This document shows positions 34,840 to 46,225 of a stretch of DNA of 64,000 nt, piece by piece. A model generated the notes under the pieces. That model worked only from the letters and a program-made list of their open reading frames with translations, did not search any database and was not told the DNA's origin. Every line of letters starts with the position of its first letter. Position 1 is the stretch's first letter. The position numbers were made by a program, and so were the translations under genes. The DNA comes from Asterochloris sp. CNOR1 (lineage: Eukaryota > Chlorophyta > Trebouxiophyceae > Trebouxiales > Trebouxiaceae), in the NCBI GenBank assembly GCA_963969365.1, contig OZ017760.1, positions 806,001 to 870,000 on the forward strand. The letters run 5' to 3'.

Positions 34840-37800
34840 GCGCGCTGGCACCTGGTCTGGCAGGACCGCTCTGCCTCTGAGCAGGCGGCCAGGCTGGCTG
34901 ACACCCGCTTGGCTGCACTGCAGTGGCGACAGCCAGACATGTGAGTGGGAGACGGCGCCTGAAGGCACTGGCCTGATGTACGCGGCGCCCATGCGCCACA
35001 CAGAGATGCGCAGCGGCAGCGACTCCAGCAGCAGCAGTAGCAGCGGACCAGAAGCGGCCCGCCGGGGCAGCATGGAGCTGGGGAGAGCCATTGGAGCAAT
35101 TTGTGTGGGCAGGAGGGATGACGGTGACACCAACAGCGACAGGTGAGGCCATTTCAAGCTGGTGGGCGGGTGTGGCAAGGTGCAGCAGCCAGGCACCCGC
35201 ACGCATGCGAAGCCGATGGGGCATTCCATCTGCCAGCCACTTGACAATGTAAGAGCAATGGCTGCGTTGAGGACCGGTAACGCTGATGGCCACAGGTTGG
35301 GTTAATCACCTGACTCGGTGCATCCTGCTGCTCTGCAGCTGTTTGCAGCACTATGCAGGGTCAAGCGCGGCAGCAAGAGAGCATGACTGTGTGTCAGCAG
35401 GTTGATGGCTCCAAGATAGGCCTGATTCAAGGCCCGATCCAGCCAAAGGCTGTTTGGTGCCAGCCCTTGTACCAGTGTTTGCCAACAATAAAGGCCTGTA
35501 TTTGTGGATGCACGTCTTTTGAGTGCTGTCTTGCAATGTGGCAGCAGCCTGAGGCAGCCAATCCCTTGTCAAATGCTGTCGTTTCAGCCAGACGACCCCC
35601 AAGACCCCCAGCGTGGCTAAGGGTGGCAGGGGCCTGCCAGCTGCTGGGGAATAAGGGCACAAGGGATGGCTGTCCTTGTCAACATGGGTTCAGCTCATGG
35701 TCGAGTCTGACATCGAAGTGTACGCCTGCTGCTGATCACCTTTGATAAAGTTCTGCTAGCCTGCAGGCTACCAGCTGCCATGGCCACTTGCAGGTCACAC
35801 TGCTTTCCATGTACAACCTCAGCAGATGCACTTATGCTGTGCAGGATATGGACACCCTCAAGCAGCCATGCCTCGCTGCATTATTCCTCCAATCAGCACA
35901 GCCAAAGTTTGCGTGCAGGGCTGAAAGCCAGCAAGGCCATCACCTGCAGGTCCTAGCTCTCCAACCCACAACCTCAGCGTCAGCTGTTTGTGCTGTACAG
36001 GCTTGTCGCCCGCCGGAATGTCGAGGCACGCTGCAAGCTTGAGGTCTGCTCAGCAGCTGTCTTGGCATGGACCTCTTGTGCTCTGCAGGCTGGGGGCACG
36101 CTTGGCGGCCATGGCTCGCTGCATGTCCCTCTATGTTGAGGCAGACGCTGAGCCTCTGCTGCGCACGCTGGCCTGGTGCCTGGCCCTGGGCCCCACAGAT
36201 GAGGGGTGGGGGGAGGACAGCATTCGATGGTCCCACGAGTTTGGCTCAGAGCTTGGCCAGCAGGTGGACCTCAGGGGTGTTTGCCGCCTCCACAGGATTG
36301 TAGGGGAAAGCTGAGCTTTGCGGCAGGGCTGCTCCTGATTCTGTGGCTATCCATGTCACTGGGGGCACTTGACCGTCTGGAGCTGGCTCCTTTTTCGATC
36401 TGACTTCTGGAGCTGGCTCCTGTTCCGATCTGTAATGAAGTGAGTGTAGGAGAAGATGGCATGCCCAGTGCTGAGCCTTTGCCTGCCAAGCATGCATTAA
36501 GATGGTGACACTACAAGGCCAGGCATCATCCAGCTCCGAGGCAATGACGTCACAGCCTACAGCGCTTGCTGTTGCTGACTGCACACAGAAGCACCTACAG
36601 CCAAGACCTGGGCCAAATCATAGCATCTGTATGGGCCCAGGCTCTTCAGCAAGGCTCTGAGTTAGCTGTGCCTGTTGGACCTTCATTGCATCATCTCTGC
36701 ATGTGTTTGCCTGGCTGCTAAGTGGTGGAAAGGTTTTGTGCTGTCTATGTAGCACTTGGATACGCTCATGGCTGGCTCAGACTCTGCATGTCTCCTGCTT
36801 GCCAGATGGCAAACCAGCTGATACGGCGCTCGCTGTCTGTTGGCTCCACCACTGCCCAGCACATGGAGATGTTGGCTGAGCCAAGCCGGGAAGGATGGTT
36901 GAGCCTGGCGCCAGAGCAGACTCCTGAGGACCCGGGTGGGGAGGGAGCAGCTGCCGCCAGGGACCACACATCAGGTGGGCAGCGCTGCATGGGCAGGGCA
37001 TCAGCTGACTACCTTGATCCCTGCCAGCTTGAGCGAGCACCCTGGGAGGTTAGAGCTGGTGTGGGGCAGCTGCCAAAAGCCACAAGGTTGGACAGCGCTG
37101 CAGAGCTAGGGAGCCTTGATGCATCGTGACTCCCCCCTGAAGTTGAGCCGCAATGTGGGGCAGCTGCTAGGAGCCGTGCGTGAGGAAGACTTGCAGTGCC
37201 TGGCAGGAGTGGTGGGCACCAGCCAGGTCCCCAACAGCTTGGGTGATTGCAATGCTGCACTGCGCAGTGGCAGGCAGCTTGTCAAACTGCTCAGACAATG
37301 GACCCGGGAACCTTCTGCTGAGGACTGCACCTTGGCCCCCTTGTGTTTGTGGTGCTGAGTATGCTCTTAAGGTTCGTACAGACTGACACATGAGAGTCTG
37401 CAAACTGCCCTCACAGGAGGGTAGCTGTGCCCCATCCACCTGGAGGGGTTTCCGAACGTACTGAACCATCCCTGTCATCAAAGTCCCACTGCTATGCATG
37501 CAGGAGCGACCTGGCGGGCCACAGCAGGCTCCTCTCCTACGCGAGACATTGGTATGCGCAACAGCGCCTCCCAGACCGAGACCAACACCAGTGCCCTGTC
37601 GCCCATCGTCCCTGACGCTGCACGGGAGCAGAGCACATCGGCCAGCCACACCTCTGCATTGCAGGCTGCTCTGGACTTTGCAGCCATGCACAGAGCCATT
37701 GCGGCTCAGCAGGCGCCGCCCCGCCAACCAGGGCCTGCACAGGTGAGCAGCCAGTCGTCCTGTCCTCCATGCATGCGGCACAGTTGGAAAGGTGGCTAGG

Positions 37801-40800
37801 CCATAGGTCCCAACACTATGAGCTGCAGTGAATGTGTTAAACCCATTCAGGTGCAGATGTGCAGCAAAGGTTGCCAGATGTGACCACTGCACTCCACAAG
37901 ACCTGCTGCAGTGGTCAAGGAGGGGCCATGACGGCACAGCATGTGATGTAAAATGCTGCACAGTGGGATCTCTTCAGGCTTTTGCTCTTGTTACTGGTGC
38001 CCCTGCACTTGGCGCTGCAGCATTTTCAGCACTGGAGGATGTCACTCTGCTGACAGATGCCAACTGCCGTGTGCCCATGCTTGCCTTCACTCCACCATGT
38101 GCGTTCATGCGCGCTGTTGCTGGTGATGATTGCTGTGTCTGCAGAATGACTTTTTCTCCAGCTGGGGGACACAGGAGCGCAAAGCAGCTGCCTGCCACTT
38201 GCATGGCATCCTGGGAATTTGCAAGCAGAGTATCTGTGTAAAGTTGCACAGGGCCAGATGGCAAAGTCATATCAAGGTTTGAGCCAACTTTGTCAAGGTT
38301 TTGATGGCAGGCAGGCTGCCGCTGAGTGTCCTGGCTCCAGGGCACTGCAGACAGCTGACTCTGTCTCCAGCAGACAGCCACCAGGTGTCTTTGAGGGTGT
38401 CAGCCTGCCAATCTGGGCGCTTCCCAGCTACTTGATCAGCCCCTTTTGTTGGCCCTGCAGGTGGACACAGCCAGGCCTTCTTTTGCACAGTGACCATAGC
38501 CCCATTTGTGGGCTGTGAGGCACCTGCAAAGGGCAGCTGCCTGCCTGTCTTTGTCTTCCAACAAAGCCCAGTGCGTGCCACCACAGGTGGAGGCAGCCCC
38601 GCCAGGGCCGCACACACCCTTCAGGGACCAGGGAGGCATGGCCTCAGCTGGGCAGCTCAGCAGCTCGGGCAGACTGCCTGAGACGTTCGTCGAGCAGGGG
38701 CCCACAGCTGCAGCTGCAGGTAGGCAGCATCCCAGTGGTCTGACCACAGCTGGGCCACACCTGCTGGGCAGTGGCGGCCTGCCGACGCCGTTCGGAGCGG
38801 CTGGGTTGGCAGGGGCAGACTCTGCCGCCACCAGCAGCCCCCCGCAGGTGGCTCAGAGCCAGAACGCTGTTGCAAAGGCCGCGCACCTGCCGCGTGGCAG
38901 CACCCTGGCTGATCACATTGTCAATGAGCGGCACGTCCAGCCCAAGTCCCCGTCCAGCAGTCTGGGGCCAGTCTTGGCAGGGGGGTGGCTGCAGGGCCTT
39001 GGCCCGGCCCCATCTGCTGCAGCCAGTCTGCCGTGGCTGCCCCCCATTGACCCCCAGGAGCTGGAGGCCCGCCAGCCAGGCGGCACGCTGACAGACGGCA
39101 GCGCACAGGGCTGGCAGGAAGTGGGTGGCACTCAGGCCGCAGCTGCAGGCAGCAGTGCTCAGGGCAGGCAGCCAGGGAGTGCTGAGCCTGGTCACAATGC
39201 GCCGGTCCCTCTCTCAGCCTTGCTCAACCGCCTGCCCCAGCCAACCCCTGGCCACCTGGGACAGGAGCAGAGGCAGACTGGTATGCCGCAGGCACAGTCA
39301 CGTGGCATGCCTTGTCGAGACGGCGCAGCTCGTCCAGAAGGTGCGCTCCCATGTCCTGCTGCAACTGTGACATTCAGTTTGCTTGCCGCACAGCAAGCCT
39401 CCTGCCCTGCATGCCCAGCTTGCAATCCTAGCAGTGGTCACGTGCTCCTGTGGCATCCATAGAGCAGCTGGGCCCCCCTTGTGCCACCTGCCCGGCTCAA
39501 CTGGTGTGGCATACACAGCTTGTACCCCACAGCATTGAGGACCCTCATCCTACAGGCAGGGCTTCCTGCAGACCACATGAAGTCATGTCACATCCAGCCA
39601 CCCGCTGCCCCAGCTCATCTGCTCACCAAAGACAGCCTGCACTGCTTTCTGAAGGTCCCTGACCTGCAGTAGTACCTGAGTGAGGACAAAGTGGGTTCAA
39701 GGCGGCCCATGTTCTGTTCTATTTGCATGAGGACTGCATGCTTTGCCTATCAGAGGTCCCGCTTGCTTGCAACAGCATGTGCTGCCTTCCAGAAATCCCT
39801 GACCCGCATTGTGGCCTGCCTGCAGAGCAAACTGGGCCACAGCAACATGCGCTGCCTGCTCGCGAGCTTGACTGGGACGCCATCTTGGCACGGGAGCAAG
39901 AACTTGCGGCCATCCCCGCCCCGTCGGACAGCTCGCAGACATCTGCCGAAGAACCTGCTCTCATGCCAGGCCTGCAGCAGATACCAGGTGACTTGTGTAG
40001 GCAGCCCCAAGGCGCAGCCTTCCTGCTCTCAGAACTGTGAGGCACCTCAAAAAAGGCTGAAGGTGCAGCCTGCATGGCGCAACCTCGCTGCCACATGTCA
40101 GGGTGAGCCTGTTGGGGCACCCCAGTGGGCTTCAGGGAATGTCTGCAGCTTGCTGCCATGAGGTTGCTTGCTGCCCGGGCAAGCACGCACGAGGGCTGCA
40201 CGCAGCATCTCTCCTGCCTCTGCGCCTGAGGTGCAGCAAAATGTGAGGCTTCAGAGCTCCATCAATGCGGCAGCCCTCTGCTCTGAGCCTGGTACTGGGG
40301 CACGCAATCTGCAATGTCAAAGGGTCAAAGTGGCAGGCAGCCGGGGCAGCCCTGCTGCTCTCATGCCAGGGCCACTGCACGTGCCAGGTGAGCCTGGAGT
40401 AGACATCTGCAGCCCTGCTGCTGTCAACCTGAGGGTCCAATCGTGCACTAGGTTGAGCTGAGCCCAGACCAATGCTGTACTGCTGTACATCACCTGCCAG
40501 CGCAGTTGGTAGTGCTGGTGCTGTTGTCGGTTGCCCCAGGCTGTCTGCAGAATCAAGGGCGCCCCTAAGTGGGTTTCCTGCCACCCCAGGAGATTGTGTG
40601 CACCGCTCCCCTGGTGGGTCACCGGCGGCAGCACCAGCGATTTCCGGTGTGGGCTGCGAGCTGACAGGAGGCCCTGTGCTGCCCTGCAGGCTACCCGCTG
40701 CCCCAGGAGATGGTGTGCGCCAGTCCCCTGGTGGGCCAGCAGCAGCACCAGCTGACCCCCTCCAGCGCCGACCTGCTGCAGCAGCAGCTTGAGGAACTGT

Positions 40801-43800
40801 CCCCCTTCACGCGCCCCTTCAGCGAGGACCTGCTGCGTCCCCAGGGCCCCAGCCTGGTCGATCTGCACGGCCCTCCTGGCAAGTTACAGCATGATGCCCC
40901 AGTGCACAGCATGCAGCCTTCTCCTGGCAGTCTAGCAAGGGGTTCCCAGATACATAACATGTAGCATGCCCCTGGCCTGCCAGAAGCTGGTGCGCACGTG
41001 CACAGCATGCGGTCTGCTGCCGGCAAGGCAAGCCCTGCTGCCAAAGTGCACAGCGTGCTGCCTCCCCACGGCATGGCAGCATCTGCCGCATGAGGTGGCA
41101 CGCAGCCTGCCAGCACCAGCAGGCCTGCTGTGCCGAACATTGCTCATGTGATCCATGCCTGGGCACGACCATGTGGACGCTGCCTCTGGCAGCCCACAGG
41201 ACAGCCGGTGCAGCTGCCATGAGCCCTGCAGGCTGGGCTGCGGCACTCCACACTGACCACGCTTGTGGATTCATGCGGGCAGCGGTCCTGCCGCCGCCCC
41301 TGGAGAACCCTCATGTCAACCCTCAAGCAAACCGCCAACTGCTGCTGCATCAGGAGCTAGGCCATGCTCAGTTCCTGACCCAGCCTCAGGTGCCTGCCTG
41401 CAGGGGTCGTCTCCGCCAGCGCAGGCATGGTCAGCCAGCCGCCCAGCCCTTGGCAGAAGGCCATCCTGCAGTTCGCAGAGACTTATGAGCAGCGCCAGGG
41501 GTTGGGGGGCCCAGCGGCAGGGCAGCCTCTGGAGGAGGGCCGCGCGCCGGGGCAGACCCGGCCGGCAGGTGGGTGAGCTGCATGGCAGAGTGAGGTGTCG
41601 CATCGAATCACGCAAGCAGCCACAGAACGGCAGGTAGGCACAAATGGTACAGCTGACCCAGCGGCGCGGTGAGGGGGCAGTGCGTTGGGTGACGCATAAC
41701 AGCAGGGGCCCAGCCATAGGAGGGTAGACAGCGGTGGGGCAGGCCCCTCAGCAAGGTGGCTGAGTGGTGCTTGTGCCAGGGGACTGGGGGACTGGTAGTC
41801 AGCAGCAGCACAGGCAGGCCCAGCTGGGAGGTATGAGGTGTGTTGCTGCCTGGCAGAGGGAGGGGGCGCCGTGGTCAGGGACTGGGGCGCGCTCAGCTGT
41901 GAGGTGGGCTGCACGGCAGAAGGTAACAGTACTTGAAGGGGGCTGGAGGGCCGCCAGCAGCAGCCAGGAATTGGGTGGCAGTGATTGAGCCAGTCATGTT
42001 TGCAGCAGGGACTGCACGAGTCACACAGTGAAGGAGCTGACAGCAGACATGGTGCTCTGAACACCAATAAGGTCAGCTTGGGGGGGGCAGCATGGGGCCC
42101 GGGCAGGCCCCCTTTTCACGGAGGAAGATGCGCCGTACAGACTTGTGCACAGCACAGCAGAGAGCAAGTATGCAACATTGCTTGAGTGTGGGACAAGGCA
42201 TGGGCTGTCTGTACTGCTCCAGACGAACAGCTGACAGTATGAGCTGCCTGCCGCATGGCTGCAAGCAAGCTCCAGGGTCCTCTAGATTGCTGCTGAGGTC
42301 CTCAAACCCTCGAGTTATGGCTGAGGTCTCTCACAGCCCAAACACTGTCAGCTGCTGCCTGCCTGTGCAGAGGCGCCAGCAATATGCGCTGGGGTGCTGA
42401 CGCTTCCAAACATCGTCAGTCCCGAGCTGTGGCCTTGCACAACTGACTTCATCCCACCCGCTGCCGACCTGTGCAGGGGCGCAGGCCAGGCCTTCTCAGT
42501 CAGTAGGGGAAAGCAGCAGCCCGGCTGACTCAGCTGCCTGTGAGACGCAGCAGTCAGGTTGTGTCACCCACTGGGAGCGGGAACGGTCTCGGCATCAGGG
42601 GCAGCAGCTGCGTATGGCTGCCGTCCAGTCGCGCAGGTGAGAACTTGCTTTGCCTTCAACTCCGCCACATGCTGTCCTGACGTGGAAGGGTGCCATCTGC
42701 TTCTCTTCCACGTGTCAGGACAGCACGGCGCAACTGCTGAGGGCAGCCGTCTGGAGCTGCGGCTGGCTGCAGCTCCAGAACCAGGTGCTACTACCAGCCT
42801 AGATCTCATGACTGGACCAGGCAGCACAGCGGCACCTGTGTGCCTGCTGAGCAGTATGGTTGGCGGCAGGAGTCGCGGCACTGAGGGCGGCCAATCTCTG
42901 AAGCTGCGATGCTGTACCTGTGACCGCCTCTACCAGCAATTGGCTGCTTAACGGTCGCATCTAGAGCTGGCGGACACCCTCAACCCCAGTGCGCCAGCCA
43001 GGCACTCTTCATCCAAGCTACCAGCAAGCTCCAGTCTTGCCTCGCAATCTGCTGCAGGGGGGCTGAGGCCGAGGCAGGCGTCGTAGGGGCTCAGGAGAAC
43101 ACTGATGCTGGGGCAGACGCGAGGCCCCTGCCTAGAAGAACCACTGAGTCTGTGTCTCCCTTGTGGGGCTTCGAAAATCTGCAGATGGAGGGGAGCTACA
43201 GGCGGTGGCTGGCAGAGCAGCAAGTGGCGGTGAGCCAGCGCCTTGAGCTGCTACGTTTTGCGGACCTTCGTCCCCTGTAGGCAGTACTCAAAGCCAGATA
43301 GCGGCGTATGCTGATCTGCCAGCAGCCACGCTGCACGTTTCAGGCAGCCCATCTCTGCTTCCAGGCCCTTGCTGGGCCCGGACTTTGGCCAGCTCGCAGG
43401 TTCACCAGTTATGTGCTGCTCTGGGGTGGGCCTCGTGCTGAACTCAATCATTTGTCTGCCGCTGATGCAGGTGGACTTGCATGCGGTCGGCTTGAAGGCG
43501 CTGCCTTTCCCCTGCTGTGCCTCTGCAGCCTGGCAGTGAACCGTGGCTGTGTGTGCAGGTGGACCTGTGTGCCTTGAGCCTGGAGGCGTTCTTTGTGCTG
43601 CTGCGCCTGGTGTTCCAGCCAGGGGGGTGGGCATGGTGGGACCTGGCCTTCCTGGCCCTGAAGAGTTCCACAATTTCCACTGCGCTGCTTGCCCGCTCAT
43701 GGTGAGTGCTTGAGCTGTGCCCCAGGTTTGGTCAGGTCGAGGTTTCTGGCGGCCTGCTGCAGGCATGCATGCAGTTAAGGTGCCGACAACACAGGCCCTG

Positions 43801-45696
43801 TGCACCTGAAGGGTGCCTTTAGACTTTTGCGCGGTGCATGGCCCAGGTTTTGCCCCGCAACAGTAAGGCAGCACTGGTCTGGGGACGTGTGCAGGGAACT
43901 GTGCAGCGCTGCCCCTGCATGCTGCATTCTTTACTTGTACTACTGCTGATGCTCTGTGCAAAAGCTCCTCTTGCGACATGCTGCTGGTACACCTGCCATT
44001 GCAGGGCATTGTGCGCCCTGTCAGCTATGCCCTAAGAGCCCTCTGCGCAGCGGCAGGTGCCTTGGCTTGTCGGACAGCGCTGAACAGCACCAGATCTTGA
44101 CTCCTGCGTTGACCAGCTGCAGGTGCACCCAACACGTTGCATCTTGGCACCCAGGCCTTTCCGTGGCCTGCCCTGCTGCAGGCACGCCCGCCCACAGACA
44201 CCGTGCGCTGTGCAGCTAGGCCTCCTGCAGTGCTCTGTGGCCCCAGCCACCAGAGAGCGCAGCCCAACATCTGTGTCTTAGTCAGTAGTCTTACAACTTT
44301 TACTGGAATACGGCATTGCATTGGTCTGCTCCTTTGGGTTTGACCTGGGCACACCCTCGGCTGCTTGCAGGTGATTTGACTTCATACACACAGCCCAACA
44401 GCATCCCTTTCCCAACCCCGTCTCCTCTACCTGCAATAACAGCCACTGCCACAACTTTGTCAGATTCACGTGTTCATCCTGATCGCCAGCCTTCACCATG
44501 CCTCTGCCCTGCTGCAGGTGCAGCCTCCCTCACTGAGGCCCCCTGCAGCACTCTATGCCCTGGTTCTCCGGCTTCAGAAGCAGGTGTTGACACGGTAAAG
44601 CTGTAGTGGACATTGCTGCAAGTGCCTGCAGGTACATCCACCACCGAGAGGTCACTGTGCACTTGTGTGCCCTGTCCGGCATGCTCTACTACCTGGCCAC
44701 TGTTCAGCACCACTTCAAAGCTGGGCTCTACTCTGCCGAGGACATATTGCACAGCCCCATCCTTTTCACCCGCTTCGTGGGCGCAGAGGTGCTGTGCCTG
44801 CTCATCTTTGTTCCCAGGGTAGGTGGATCAAGCCCGTCAGCTTCTATAGAAAGCTGACATCCAAAAGTGCCTACTGACTTTTGGGGGCAGAGGTGCTGTG
44901 TGCTTCCAAGTGTGTCCTGCGCTTGAGTGGGCTCATGCCCTTCAGCTGCTCTGTGGCAGCCCCGGTACTATGCCAGCTGCGATACATTGTAGTAATGAGT
45001 GGCTGCTGACTAGTTGGGGCAGGGGCTTGGTGCCTGCTGAGCAGTGTCACAGGTCGAGTGGCTCATGCCATTCTGGGTGTGTTGTGGCAGCCATGGTGCT
45101 GCGCCTGCTGCATCTGATCTAAGGAGGGAAGGCTGCTGCTATGTGGGGGCAGCATGCCTGTGCCTGCCACTTCTGTCTCAGCAGCGGCTGCCCTAGGTGT
45201 GCCAGCCAGCTGAATGGCTGGCATTTGAACTCAACACTGGTGATGCTGCCACTCGATCCATTCTGGTTTTTGGGGTGAGGCCACTGGGTTGGCAGTGTGA
45301 GCTCTGCAAACATGGTTGTGGGGCGCAGCTGCATGATGCCTGGCAATTCCTGCATGTGCTCTGACTGTCTCACAGCTATGCAAACATCTGGCCTCTGTTG
45401 TGCAGGTGGCCTTCCATGATACCATCAAGCAGCAGCTGATGCTGCTGCCACTGCTGCTGTTGTGGTGGCTGCCTCGGTGCATCGCCCTGCTGCCAGCAGA
45501 GGTCAGCTCCCAGGTCGTTGGCTGGGCCTTGGCGGCTTATGCAGTGGTCGGCGGCCTGCTTCCTGTCACATTTTCCTACATCTCGGACCAGCATGTCAGG
45601 CAGAGATACTTGGCTGCAGAACACCTTAGCAGCAGCCAGCAGCACCCTGCACAGCACTCCCACCAGCACCAATCGAAGGTAGTCGAACTGAAGTGA
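34840..45696 (+). CDS. Large unrecognised protein: low-complexity middle, six C-terminal membrane helices
   Basis: Function unknown. Exons: 34840-34940, 35029-35142, 36089-36263, 36806-36974, 37504-37742, 38587-39280, 40690-40878, 41404-41568, then (after an unresolved exon or exons) 43185-43229, 43559-43701, 44632-44818, 45406-45696. Phases agree across all joins except the unresolved gap 41568-43185. The N-terminal part is helical (RWHLVWQDRSASEQAARLAD; MARCMSLYVEADAEPLLRTL). The long middle is rich in Gly, Ser, Pro, Gln and Ala. The C-terminal part has six hydrophobic helices (for example LCALSLEAF, LALKSSTIST, ALSGMLYYLA, LCLLIFVP, LMLLPLLLLWWL, WALAAYAVVGGLL) and a His/Gln-rich tail ending VVELK. 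The exon ending 40878 has a GC donor. The 5' end is open; see 33618-34560. Two adjacent genes remain possible. Confidence 0.6.
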
Positions 45697-46225
45697 ACCA
45701 TGCTGGAACCCACACTGCCGCACTTCTAGCCAGCGCTGCATTTTTCAAAGACAGACCTCACCTGCTCTTGTTGCTTTCGCATGTACACTGCCAGTGGTCT
45801 GCCAGACTCTCTAACCGCAGACATCCATGAGACTAAGCAAAGGCACTTGGGAAGTAAATTCATGATCTGTCATGAATGCAGTTGAGTGTCACATTGTGCA
45901 GACCGTCTTGAAAACTGAGGACTATGCTTGTTCAGAACTGCCAATGCATGCTGCCCATGCAGACCATGGGTAACGAGACCGTATGTAAAAGGTGTGGACC
46001 ATGTTGAGATTTGCTGCCAAGGAAGCATGCTTGGCAACACGTATTTGACTGGTCGGGGCCACATTCAGAGGGGGCATTTGCACACGTTTGCAAAGCAAGA
46101 TCTGACTGAACAAAGTCTGGCTTGGTGGTGCCATGCGCCTAAGACGTAGTCATTGGACAAATGCACGCAGAACAGGTCAAAAACTTTGGTGGCTAGAGCA
46201 TTAGACAAGACTTGAGACTTGTGCT
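45697..46225. other. Convergent intergenic region, membrane protein / CNX1E
   Basis: Holds both 3' untranslated regions. A TGTAA signal for the plus-strand gene is at 45984-45988. Nothing else was seen. Confidence 0.5.
45984..45988 (+). terminator. Putative TGTAA poly(A) signal of the membrane protein gene
   Basis: Green-algal polyadenylation pentamer, 288 bp after the stop at 45696 and followed by AAAGG. Confidence 0.45.

Noticed and set aside
34631-35293. 220-codon minus-strand open frame
   Set aside because: Antisense to the exons 34840-34940 and 35029-35142, which join in phase to downstream exons. Its sequence is low-complexity Ala/Pro/Arg.
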